A DNA stretch of 64,000 bases from Micromonospora sp. NBC_01699 (GTDB lineage: Bacteria; Actinomycetota; Actinomycetes; Mycobacteriales; Micromonosporaceae): assembly GCF_036250065.1 (NCBI RefSeq), contig NZ_CP109199.1, forward strand, positions 1,550,001 through 1,614,000, written 5' to 3'. Every line of letters begins with the position of its first letter. Within the stretch, counting starts at the first letter, position 1. The position numbers and the translations under genes were made by a program. Shown one piece after another: positions 1 through 6,668 of this stretch. Below the pieces are notes generated by a model. That model was not told the DNA's origin. It saw nothing but the letters and a program-made list of their open reading frames with translations, and made no database searches.

Positions 1-1
1 C

Positions 2-256
2 GGCAAGGCCCTCGGGCTGCGCCACTCACCGTCCCTGGCCTTCGTCCTGGACAACGTGCAGGACCAGGTCAAGCACATCGACGACCTGATCGCCGTGGCC
101 CGCAGCGCGGACGAGGAGGTGCAGCGGCGGGCGGCCAATGCGGCGTACGCCGGTGACGCCCAGCCGTACAAGCTGGACGAGGACGAGGACGAGGACTCCG
201 ACGACGACGAGTCCGACTCCGACGTCCCGGCGGTCGACCCCGGTGACCGGCGGTGA
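2..256 (+). CDS. rbfA: Ribosome-binding factor A, C-terminal part (5' end outside window)
   Basis: RbfA binds the 30S subunit during late 16S rRNA maturation and cold adaptation. Only the last 84 codons are inside the window. The visible part reads GKALGLRHSPSLAFVLDN, followed by a helical segment with HIDDLIAVAR; the R-x-x-P-x-L-x-F strand is typical of the end of the RbfA KH-like domain. The tail from about 160 is very acidic, with alternating Asp/Glu and Asp/Ser runs, which is common in actinobacterial RbfA. The TGA stop overlaps the GTG start of the next gene (GTGA), so the two are probably translationally coupled. The family call rests on this short C-terminus and on the neighbours (nrnA, truB, ribF, rpsO). 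Confidence 0.85.
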   Translation, partial: GKALGLRHSPSLAFVLDNVQDQVKHIDDLIAVARSADEEVQRRAANAAYAGDAQPYKLDEDEDEDSDDDESDSDVPAVDPGDRR

Positions 257-1317
257 CCGGCTCCGGCTCGGCACTCGCCCAGTCACCGGCCGACGCCGGC
301 CCCGACGCGGCTGACTGGGCGGCGGCGGTCGCCGCGGTACGAGCCCTGTCGCCGGACGCGCGGGTGCTGCTGATCTGCCACGTGAACCCGGACGGGGACG
401 CGCTCGGCAGCATGCTCGGCTGCGCCCTCGGCCTGCGTACGCTGGGCTTCCGCCAGCTCCAGGCGACCTTCCCCGGCCCGCCCGGGGTGGCCGAGCCGTT
501 CGCTGCGCTGCCCGGTCTCGACCTGCTCGTGCCGGCCGCCGACGCCTGGACCGACCCGGACCTGGTGCTCTGTTTCGACGCCGCCAGCGTCTCCCGGATC
601 GGCGACCTGGCCGACCGGCTGGATCGGGCCGGCGAGGTGGTGGTGCTGGACCACCACGCCTCGAACACCCGGTTCGGCCGGATCCACCTGGTCGACCCGC
701 TCGCCGCGGCCACCTCGGTGGTGGTGGAGGGTCTGCTCGACCGGTTGGACGTACCGCTGGACCGCGAGATCGCCGAGTGCCTCTACGTGGCGCTGACCAC
801 GGACACCGGTTCGTTCCGCTTCGCGATGACCACTCCGGCGGTGCACGAGATGGCCGCCCGGATGCTGGCCACCGGGATCCGGCCGGAGGAGATCTCCCGC
901 CGGGTCTTCGACACCCGGCCGTTCGGGGCCGTCCGGCTCTACGGCGACGTGCTCGGTCGGGCCGTGCTCGAACCGGCCGCCGCCGCCGGCCACGGGCTGG
1001 TCTGGACCTATGCCACCCTGGACGACCTGGCCCGGCACCAGCAGCCGGCGTACGTGCTGGAGGCCCTGATCGACTCGGTGCGCTGCACCGCGGAGGCGGA
1101 CGTGAGCTGCGTGCTGAAGCAGGTGGCGGCGGCCGAGTGGGCGGTCTCGATGCGGAGCAAGGGCGCGCTGGACGTCAGCCGGGTCGCGGTGGCGCTCGGC
1201 GGCGGCGGGCACCGGCTGGCGGCCGGCTTCACCGGTCGCGGCGGCCCGGCCGAGGTGATCGGGGCGATCCGGGCCGAGTTGGAGCGGGCCCTGACCGGGT
1301 CGGAAGATCGGGGATAG
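253..1317 (+). CDS. nrnA: DHH-family phosphoesterase, NrnA type (oligoribonuclease / pAp phosphatase)
   Basis: A 354-residue enzyme expected to hydrolyse nano-RNA and 3'-phosphoadenosine 5'-phosphate in the cytoplasm. The N-terminal DHH domain shows HVNPDGDALGS (about residues 37-47), an Asp-rich segment around LVLCFDAAS, and the family signature VLDHHASNTRFG. The C-terminal DHHA1 substrate domain carries GGGGHRLAAGF. Length and domain order are normal for the family. The GTG start overlaps the rbfA stop by four bases; the rbfA-nrnA-truB-ribF order is common in actinobacteria and links the gene to RNA turnover and ribosome assembly. Confidence 0.9.
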   Translation: MTGSGSALAQSPADAGPDAADWAAAVAAVRALSPDARVLLICHVNPDGDALGSMLGCALGLRTLGFRQLQATFPGPPGVAEPFAALPGLDLLVPAADAWTDPDLVLCFDAASVSRIGDLADRLDRAGEVVVLDHHASNTRFGRIHLVDPLAAATSVVVEGLLDRLDVPLDREIAECLYVALTTDTGSFRFAMTTPAVHEMAARMLATGIRPEEISRRVFDTRPFGAVRLYGDVLGRAVLEPAAAAGHGLVWTYATLDDLARHQQPAYVLEALIDSVRCTAEADVSCVLKQVAAAEWAVSMRSKGALDVSRVAVALGGGGHRLAAGFTGRGGPAEVIGAIRAELERALTGSEDRG

Positions 1318-1369
1318 TCCGGGGGAATATGCACTTTCGGCACTCCGGCACCGCGGGCACAATCGGAAG

Positions 1370-1777
1370 ATGGAGCAGCCCTCGGAAATAGCCGTCGATG
1401 TGCCGCGTCCCTGGGACAAACCAATTGTTTCGGTCCCCGTACTCGCCTTTCTGTCGCTGGTGGGCGGCCAGCTTCCCTCCTTCTCCCTGTCGGCGAACCT
1501 CTACACCCTGGGCACCGGGGGAACGCTGATCTGGCTCGGACTCGCCAACCGGGTGCCCCGGCGGCCACCGCCCACCCGCTCGGGGCCGGGCACTGTCTGG
1601 TGGGTGCTGCCGGTCGCCGTCTTCGGCGTGTTCGAGGGGGCCACCTTCGTGCTCGGTTCCGGTGACGACTTTCCGACCCTCTCCCGCCTGGCCGATCCGC
1701 TGCTGACCGACGAGCTGACCCGGTCGGCCGCGTACTTTGGCTGGCTGGCCGCGTTCTGGGCGCTGGTACGCCGATGA
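1370..1777 (+). CDS. Small integral membrane protein, unknown function
   Basis: A 135-residue protein that I do not recognise. After a short polar N-terminus there are hydrophobic segments at about residues 20-38, 43-58, 74-93 and 118-131, separated by a proline/arginine-rich loop (RRPPPTRSGPG). It is probably a four-helix membrane protein. Its last four bases ATGA contain the start of the next gene, so the pair is translationally coupled and may form a small membrane complex. Nothing in the sequence indicates a substrate. Confidence 0.7.
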   Translation: MEQPSEIAVDVPRPWDKPIVSVPVLAFLSLVGGQLPSFSLSANLYTLGTGGTLIWLGLANRVPRRPPPTRSGPGTVWWVLPVAVFGVFEGATFVLGSGDDFPTLSRLADPLLTDELTRSAAYFGWLAAFWALVRR

Positions 1778-1992
1778 ACGCGACCCGGCTGCTGGCGATC
1801 GGCGGGTTCCTGCTGGCCTTCGTCCTGCTCGCGGTGATCGAGTGGGCGGCCCGGCGGGAGGGCTCGCGGATCCCTACTCTCGGTGACGTCTGTGCCCTGG
1901 TGATGCGGTACGAGGTGGGCCCGGTGCCGGTGGGCCGGATCGGCCTGTTCGGGTTCTGGTGGTGGCTGGGCTGGCACTTCTTTGCCCGCTGA
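1774..1992 (+). CDS. DUF6186-like small membrane protein
   Basis: A 72-residue protein with an N-terminal transmembrane helix (ATRLLAIGGFLLAFVLLAVI), then a conserved-looking WAARR-x-G-S-R-I-P segment, and a C-terminal aromatic helix (GLFGFWWWLGWHFFAR). This pattern resembles the DUF6186 family of Micromonosporaceae; the assignment is from memory of the family and is moderately sure. The start codon overlaps the stop of the preceding membrane-protein gene (ATGA), which supports co-translation. Function unknown. Confidence 0.7.
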   Translation: MNATRLLAIGGFLLAFVLLAVIEWAARREGSRIPTLGDVCALVMRYEVGPVPVGRIGLFGFWWWLGWHFFAR

Positions 1993-2278
1993 TTCCGCCT
2001 GTTCGCCCGCTGACACCGCAGGTCACAGAATCGTACCGTTCCGTATCGCGGGAATCCGGCACAGAATGTGGACCTGAACGATAGCTTGGTTTGTGGGCGT
2101 ACGACGGTGCCCGAACCAGGCACCGCGCGCCACCAGGGTCAACCGACCCGGGCTCACGCTGCCCTTACCGACCCGTCCGGCGATCCCGGAGGGCGGGTCC
2201 GCGGCGATCAGCAGAACCCGTACGCGACCGGCCGCGCCCTTTCGGCGTGCCGACGCACCCTGGATAGGAGCCTTCCCC
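1993..2278 (+). other. Structured leader upstream of a 30-codon ORF
   Basis: This 286-base spacer contains several short inverted repeats: GGTGCC/GGCACC around 2106-2124, GGGTC/GACCC around 2139-2152, and a larger hairpin in which GACCCG pairs with CGGGTC and encloses TCCGG/CCGGA around 2171-2206. It ends with an AGGAG ribosome site (2266-2270) in front of the small ORF at 2279. It may be an mRNA leader or a separate small RNA. No known riboswitch class was recognised. Confidence 0.35.
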
Positions 2279-2371
2279 ATGGCGACCAAGACCAAGAAGA
2301 CGGAAACCACTGACGAAGCCCGTGAGCAGGCTCGTCGCGCGTTGCAGACGTCGATGGACACCCGTCAGTGA
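2279..2371 (+). CDS. Putative 30-residue small protein
   Basis: The peptide begins MATKTKKTETTDEAREQARR and ends ALQTSMDTRQ. It is hydrophilic, with a basic Lys/Thr N-terminus and a predicted amphipathic helix in the middle. The case for translation is a clean AGGAG eight bases before the ATG, an isolated position with its own leader, and a downstream GC-rich hairpin. It is not part of the neighbouring genes. I do not recognise the family. It could be a real small protein, a leader peptide, or chance. Confidence 0.45.
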   Translation: MATKTKKTETTDEAREQARRALQTSMDTRQ

Positions 2372-2423
2372 CCAACCCGTTGTGCGGCTGACGACCGGGC
2401 AGCATCCGCTCGGCCGTCGGTCG

Positions 2424-2459
2424 CCCACCCGTTCCACCCTCGCCGCTACCTCGGGTGGG
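2424..2459 (+). terminator. Hairpin after the 30-codon ORF
   Basis: CCCACCCG (2424-2431) pairs with CGGGTGGG (2452-2459) around a 20-base loop, and a CGTTTTCG stretch follows at 2465. The stem is short for its loop, so termination strength is uncertain. It separates the small ORF from the MATE gene. Confidence 0.4.
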
Positions 2460-2566
2460 TCCCTCGTTTTCGGGTGAGTCCCGCTCCCCGGCCGGACCCG
2501 GCGAGCATAGGTAAGTCACGGCGGCGCATTGCACTCCTTACGGGAGCCGTGTCAGGATCGGGCGCG

Positions 2567-3898
2567 ATGAGCAAAGCCACCGTCGCCGGTCCGCACCCGT
2601 CACCGGTCAGCTCGCGCCGGATCGCCCGGCTGGCCCTGCCCGCCCTGGTGGTGCTCGCCGCCGAACCGCTCTACGTGCTGGTGGACACCGCCGTGGTGGG
2701 CCACCTGGGCCGGGTGCCGTTGGCCGCACTGGCGGTCGCCGGCACGGTGATGACCCTGGTCGTCTGGCTCGGCACGGTCGCCGCGTACGGCACCACCGGC
2801 CGATCGGCCCGCCGGTTCGGTGCCGGTGACCGCGCCGCTGCGGTGGCCGAGGGCGTACAGGCATCGTGGCTGGCGCTGGCGAGCGGCGTACTGATAGTGG
2901 TTGTGGCCCAGGTCGCGGCCGGCCCCCTGGCGCGGACGCTGGCCGGGAACGACCCGGCGGTCGCCGATGCCGCCGCCGACTGGCTGCGGATCGCCGTGCT
3001 CGGCGCGCCCGGCCTGCTGCTCGCGGCGGCCGGCAACGGCTGGCTGCGCGGCGTGCAGGACACCCGGCGCCCGCTGTACTTCGTGCTCGGCCCCAACCTG
3101 CTCTCCGCGGCCCTCTGCCCGCTGCTGGTCTACCCGGCCGGGCTCGGGCTGGTCGGCAGCGCGGTCGCCAACGTGACCGCACAGACCCTCGGCGGGCTCC
3201 TCTTCGTCGGCGCGCTGGTCGCCGAGCGGGTGACGCTGCGTCCCCGGCCGTCGATGATCCTCGGACAGCTCGTCCTCAGCCGGGACCTGCTGGTACGCGG
3301 AGCGGCCTTCCAGGCCAGCTTCCTGTCCGCCACCGCCGTCGCCGCCCGGTTCGGGGCCGCCTCCGTCGCCGCCCACCAGATCGTCCTGCAACTGTGGTTC
3401 TTCACCGCGCTGGTCCTGGACGCGTTGGCCATCGCCGCGCAGGCGCTGGTCGGTGCCGCACTCGGCGCCGGTGACGTGGCCGGCGCGCGGGCCCTGGCCA
3501 GTCGGCTCGCCCTGGTCGGCGGCGGCTGTGGGATCGCCTTCGCGCTGCTGGTCGCCGCCGGGGCTCCGGTGGTTCCGTCCTGGTTCAGCACCGACCCGCA
3601 GGTACGCGAACAGGCGCTGGTCGCGTGGCCGTGGTTCGTCGGCATGCAGCCGGTGGCCGGCGTCGTGTTCGCCCTGGACGGGGTGCTGATCGGCGCGGGT
3701 GACCTGCGTTACATGCGGGACCTCACCATCGTCGCGGCGGTCGGCGCCTTCCTACCCGCGATCTGGGCCGCATACGCCCTGGACCTCGGGCTAGGCGGAA
3801 TCTGGGCCGGACTGGCCCTATTCCTACTGGTACGCCTAGCCGGCCTACTCCTACGCCTACGCAACGACGCCTGGTCAACCCCCGGCCCCACCCGCTGA
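2567..3898 (+). CDS. MATE-family multidrug/Na+ antiporter (DinF-like)
   Basis: A 443-residue polytopic inner-membrane exporter with about twelve hydrophobic segments arranged as two similar halves. The start of the first half, LALPALVVLAAEPLYVLVDT followed by AVVGHLGR, is the classic MATE opening. ATG 2567 is preferred over the upstream in-frame start at 2474, because the extra 31 residues do not look like family sequence. The last 150 bases use unusual CTA leucine codons and are depleted of G on the coding strand. This drift runs into the C-tract and hairpin element just downstream, and is unlike the body of the gene. Substrate unknown. Confidence 0.88.
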   Translation: MSKATVAGPHPSPVSSRRIARLALPALVVLAAEPLYVLVDTAVVGHLGRVPLAALAVAGTVMTLVVWLGTVAAYGTTGRSARRFGAGDRAAAVAEGVQASWLALASGVLIVVVAQVAAGPLARTLAGNDPAVADAAADWLRIAVLGAPGLLLAAAGNGWLRGVQDTRRPLYFVLGPNLLSAALCPLLVYPAGLGLVGSAVANVTAQTLGGLLFVGALVAERVTLRPRPSMILGQLVLSRDLLVRGAAFQASFLSATAVAARFGAASVAAHQIVLQLWFFTALVLDALAIAAQALVGAALGAGDVAGARALASRLALVGGGCGIAFALLVAAGAPVVPSWFSTDPQVREQALVAWPWFVGMQPVAGVVFALDGVLIGAGDLRYMRDLTIVAAVGAFLPAIWAAYALDLGLGGIWAGLALFLLVRLAGLLLRLRNDAWSTPGPTR

Positions 3899-3954
3899 CC
3901 CCGCCCCCCCGCCCCGCCCCGCCCCCGCCCCCCGCCCCCGCCCCGCCCCCCTGG

Positions 3955-4025
3955 CGATCTTGCACTTGTGGCGCCCGAATTGCGTGACTCATTGTTGTTT
4001 GCGTACAGCCACAAGTGCAAGATCG
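3955..4025. repeat. Intergenic hairpin element, family A copy 1
   Basis: Perfect 18-base arms (CGATCTTGCACTTGTGGC at 3955-3972 and its complement at 4008-4025) enclose a 35-base loop containing TGACTCATT. On the left, 3899-3950 is almost pure C on the + strand; on the right, 4026-4075 is G/T-rich. A second copy is at 37116-37186, with the same arms, the same 35-base loop length, and a loop that matches better when reversed. It lies between co-directional MATE and truB genes and has no U-run, so a plain terminator role is unlikely. Confidence 0.85.
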
Positions 4026-4090
4026 GCGGGCGTCTTGTTCGGGGCGGGTGGGTGTGGTGGTTGGGGCGGCGTCTGGCAGGCTTGGCGGCC

Positions 4091-4978
4091 GTGAGTGTTG
4101 ACGGGTTGATCGTGGTGGACAAGCCCAGCGGCATGACGTCGCACGATGTGGTGGCGCGGATCCGCCGGTTCGCCAAAACCCGCCGGGTCGGGCACGGCGG
4201 CACCCTGGACCCGATGGCGACCGGGGTGCTGGTGATCGGCGTGAACCGGGCGACCCGGCTGCTGACCTATGTGATCGGCGCGGGCAAGCGGTACACCGCC
4301 ACGATCCGGCTCGGCCAGTCGACGATCACCGACGACGCCGAGGGGGACGTGGTCACCGAGGCGTCCGCGAGCGGTGTCACCGACGAGCAGGTCCGCGCCG
4401 GCCTGCTCCCGCTGACCGGCGAGATCGACCAGGTGCCCAGCGCGGTCAGCGCGATCAAGGTGGACGGGCAGCGGGCGTACAAGCGGGTGCGTGACGGCGA
4501 GGCGGTGACGCTGGCGGCCCGTCGGGTCACCATCTCCCGGCTGGACCTGATCGAGGTGCGGCGCCCGACCCCCGAACTGGTGGATCTCGACGTCGACGTG
4601 ACCTGCTCCTCCGGGACGTACATCCGGGCGATCGCCCGGGACCTCGGGGTGGCGCTCGGGGTCGGCGGGCACCTGACCGCGCTGCGGCGTACCGCCGTGG
4701 GCGGCTTCGACCTGGCCGAGGCGGTGACCCTGGACGAGTTGGCGCAACGGGAGCCGCAGGACGTGGTCAGCCTGCCGGTCGAGGCGGCCGCCCGGCGGTT
4801 CTTCACCTCCCGGCAGGCCGACGCCACCGAGGCGAAGGTGCTCTCGCACGGAGGTCCGCTGGAACCGGCCGGCATCGACGGGCCGTACGCGGTGTTCGAC
4901 CCGGACGGCGGCCTGATCGCTATCGTCAGCGAGCGGGACGGCCGGGCCCGCGCGGAGATCGTGCTCGCCCCGGCCTGA
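4091..4978 (+). CDS. truB: tRNA pseudouridine(55) synthase TruB
   Basis: A 295-residue cytoplasmic enzyme making pseudouridine 55 in the T-loop of tRNAs. The signature VGHGGTLDPMATGVLVIG carries the catalytic Asp (GGTLDP) near residue 40. SAIKVDGQRAYKRVRDGE and CSSGTYIRAIARDLG are further family blocks, and the C-terminus resembles the actinobacterial TruB extension. GTG 4091 is chosen because VSVDGLIVVDKPSGMTSHDV matches the normal N-terminus; the open frame continues to 3968 but crosses the hairpin element. ribF follows 47 bases later. Confidence 0.93.
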   Translation: MSVDGLIVVDKPSGMTSHDVVARIRRFAKTRRVGHGGTLDPMATGVLVIGVNRATRLLTYVIGAGKRYTATIRLGQSTITDDAEGDVVTEASASGVTDEQVRAGLLPLTGEIDQVPSAVSAIKVDGQRAYKRVRDGEAVTLAARRVTISRLDLIEVRRPTPELVDLDVDVTCSSGTYIRAIARDLGVALGVGGHLTALRRTAVGGFDLAEAVTLDELAQREPQDVVSLPVEAAARRFFTSRQADATEAKVLSHGGPLEPAGIDGPYAVFDPDGGLIAIVSERDGRARAEIVLAPA

Positions 4979-5025
4979 CCGGGCGGTGGTCCGGGTCGGC
5001 GGGGAATGAGCGGAAGGGGGAGCGG

Positions 5026-5970
5026 ATGCAGCGTTGGCGAGGGTACGACGGGGTGCCGGGCGGCTGGGGCCGGTCGGTGGTGACCATCGGCGTCTTCGAC
5101 GGGGTGCACCAGGGGCATCAGGCGATCATCGGGTACGCCGCGAAGCGGGCCCGCGAGCTCGGCGTCCAGTCGGTGGTGGTCACCTTCGACCCGCACCCGT
5201 CCGAGGTGGTCCGGCCCGGTACGCACCCGGCGGTGCTGACCGAGCCGACCCGGCGGGCGGAGCTGATCGAGGAACTCGGCGTCGACGTGCTCTGGGTGGT
5301 GCCGTTCACGCCCGAGTTCTCCCGGCTGACCGCCGAGGGGTTCGTGCACAACGTACTGGTGGAGCACCTGCACGCGGCGCTGGTCGTGGTGGGGGAGAAC
5401 TTCCGCTTCGGGCACCGGGCCGCCGGTGACGTGGTGCTGCTGGAGCGGCTCGGCCGTACCTTCGGCTTCGCCGTTGAGGGGGCGCCGCTGGTCGCCCGCG
5501 ACGACACGGTCTTCTCCTCGACGTACATCCGGGCCTGTGTGGCGGCGGGCGACGTGACCGCCGCTACGGCCGCGCTCGGCCGACCGCACCGGCTCGACGG
5601 TGTGGTGGTCCGGGGCGACCAGCGGGGGCGGGAGATCGGCTTCCCGACCGCGAACCTGCTCTGCCACCGTTACGCGGCGGTACCGGCGGACGGGATCTAC
5701 GCCGCCCGGCTGGTCCGCCACGGCGGGCGGCCGGGCCAGCACCCGGAGGTGCTGCCGGCGGCGGTGTCGATCGGCACCAATCCGACGTTCAACGGCCGGG
5801 AGCGCCGGATCGAGGCGTACGTGCTCGACTTCGCCGGTGATCTCTACGGCGAGCGGCTGGCGCTGGACTTCGTCGCGCGGCTGCGCGAGACCCGCCACTA
5901 CGACGGCATCGAACCACTGGTGGCGCAGATCAACGAGGACGTCGCGCAGGTCCGTGCGCTGCTCGGTTGA
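5026..5970 (+). CDS. ribF: Bifunctional riboflavin kinase / FAD synthetase
   Basis: A 314-residue enzyme converting riboflavin to FMN and FMN to FAD. The N-terminal adenylyltransferase half has GVFDGVHQGHQAII with the nucleotide-binding H-x-G-H, TFDPHPSEVV and FSSTYIR. The C-terminal kinase half has RGDQRGREIGFPTANL and NPTFNGRERRIEAYVLDF. Length is standard. GGAAGGGGG precedes the ATG by about eight bases. The truB-ribF-rpsO order is a common bacterial cluster. Confidence 0.94.
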   Translation: MQRWRGYDGVPGGWGRSVVTIGVFDGVHQGHQAIIGYAAKRARELGVQSVVVTFDPHPSEVVRPGTHPAVLTEPTRRAELIEELGVDVLWVVPFTPEFSRLTAEGFVHNVLVEHLHAALVVVGENFRFGHRAAGDVVLLERLGRTFGFAVEGAPLVARDDTVFSSTYIRACVAAGDVTAATAALGRPHRLDGVVVRGDQRGREIGFPTANLLCHRYAAVPADGIYAARLVRHGGRPGQHPEVLPAAVSIGTNPTFNGRERRIEAYVLDFAGDLYGERLALDFVARLRETRHYDGIEPLVAQINEDVAQVRALLG

Positions 5971-6116
5971 GCGGCGCGGCCGGCCCTTCGGGGGGTTGAC
6001 GTACCACGGGCTGGTAATGTGGCGGAGACGTCGGGTCACCGACGAGGGTCCTCGCGCGCCTGCACGACGCCGCGGGTGCGAGGTATTCACTGAAACCCAC
6101 CAGAAATAGGGAGAAA
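5971..6116 (+). promoter_or_regulatory. rpsO promoter/leader region
   Basis: The 146-base gap holds a TTGACG at 5996-6001 and a TAATGT at 6015-6020, too close together (13 bases) for a standard sigma-70-type pair, so only the TAATGT is a plausible -10. The remaining leader of about 95 bases precedes an AGGGAG ribosome site. In other bacteria S15 represses its own mRNA in this position; no specific S15 fold was identified here. Confidence 0.35.
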
Positions 6117-6386
6117 ATGGCGCTCGACCAGGAAGCAAAGAGCAAGATCCGGCAGGAATACGCGACCGTCGAGGGCGACACCGGTTCGCCGGAGGTCCAG
6201 GTCGCGGTCCTCACCAAGCGGATCGCCGACCTCACCGAGCACCTCAAGGTGCACAAGCACGACCACCACAGCCGTCGTGGTCTGCTGCTGCTGGTCGGCC
6301 GTCGTCGCCGGCTGCTCAACTACATGCAGAAGAAGGACATCAGCCGCTACCGGACGCTCATCGAGCGGCTCGGCCTGCGGAGGTGA
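6117..6386 (+). CDS. rpsO: 30S ribosomal protein S15
   Basis: An 89-residue primary 16S rRNA-binding protein, full length for the family. Diagnostic segments are [36 protein letters not shown] and [16 protein letters not shown]. It is followed by a large hairpin and then pnp, the arrangement found in many bacteria, where processing between rpsO and pnp helps to regulate PNPase. Confidence 0.97.
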   Translation: MALDQEAKSKIRQEYATVEGDTGSPEVQVAVLTKRIADLTEHLKVHKHDHHSRRGLLLLVGRRRRLLNYMQKKDISRYRTLIERLGLRR

Positions 6387-6391
6387 CTGAG

Positions 6392-6441
6392 CGGGGGAGT
6401 GGCGCGACGTCGGGTCAGCCCCGACGACGACCGCTCCCCCG
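6392..6441 (+). terminator. rpsO terminator / processing hairpin
   Basis: CGGGGGAG (6392-6399) pairs with CTCCCCCG (6434-6441). Inside it, CGTCGGG pairs with CCCGACG around a short loop, giving a long interrupted stem six bases after the S15 stop. There is no U-run. It may act as an attenuator or as a double-strand cleavage site between rpsO and pnp. Confidence 0.6.
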
Positions 6442-6518
6442 ACCCGTCACCAACGAATAACAGGGGCCAGCGCGACCACCCAACGGGAACGGGTCGGCAC
6501 CGGTCCTCGGTAGTGGCC

Positions 6519-6550
6519 CCCGGGCCCCCGGCACGAGCCGGCACCCCGGG
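6519..6550 (+). other. Stable hairpin in the pnp leader
   Basis: CCCGGG (6519-6524) pairs with CCCGGG (6545-6550), enclosing CCGGC-ACGA-GCCGG. It sits about 120 bases before pnp, inside the 282-base rpsO-pnp spacer. By analogy with E. coli, where a stem in the pnp leader is cut by RNase III for PNPase autocontrol, this is a candidate regulatory stem. That role is inferred from position only. Confidence 0.45.
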
Positions 6551-6668
6551 CGCTTCGATCGAAGACCGGCCGTTCGAACAGTTTCCCAGTGCCAACCGGG
6601 CGCGTGCCGGAACCTACCGGCGCAGTGGTCGGTCGTGAGCCCCACGACCGAAGGAGTGCAACACACTC

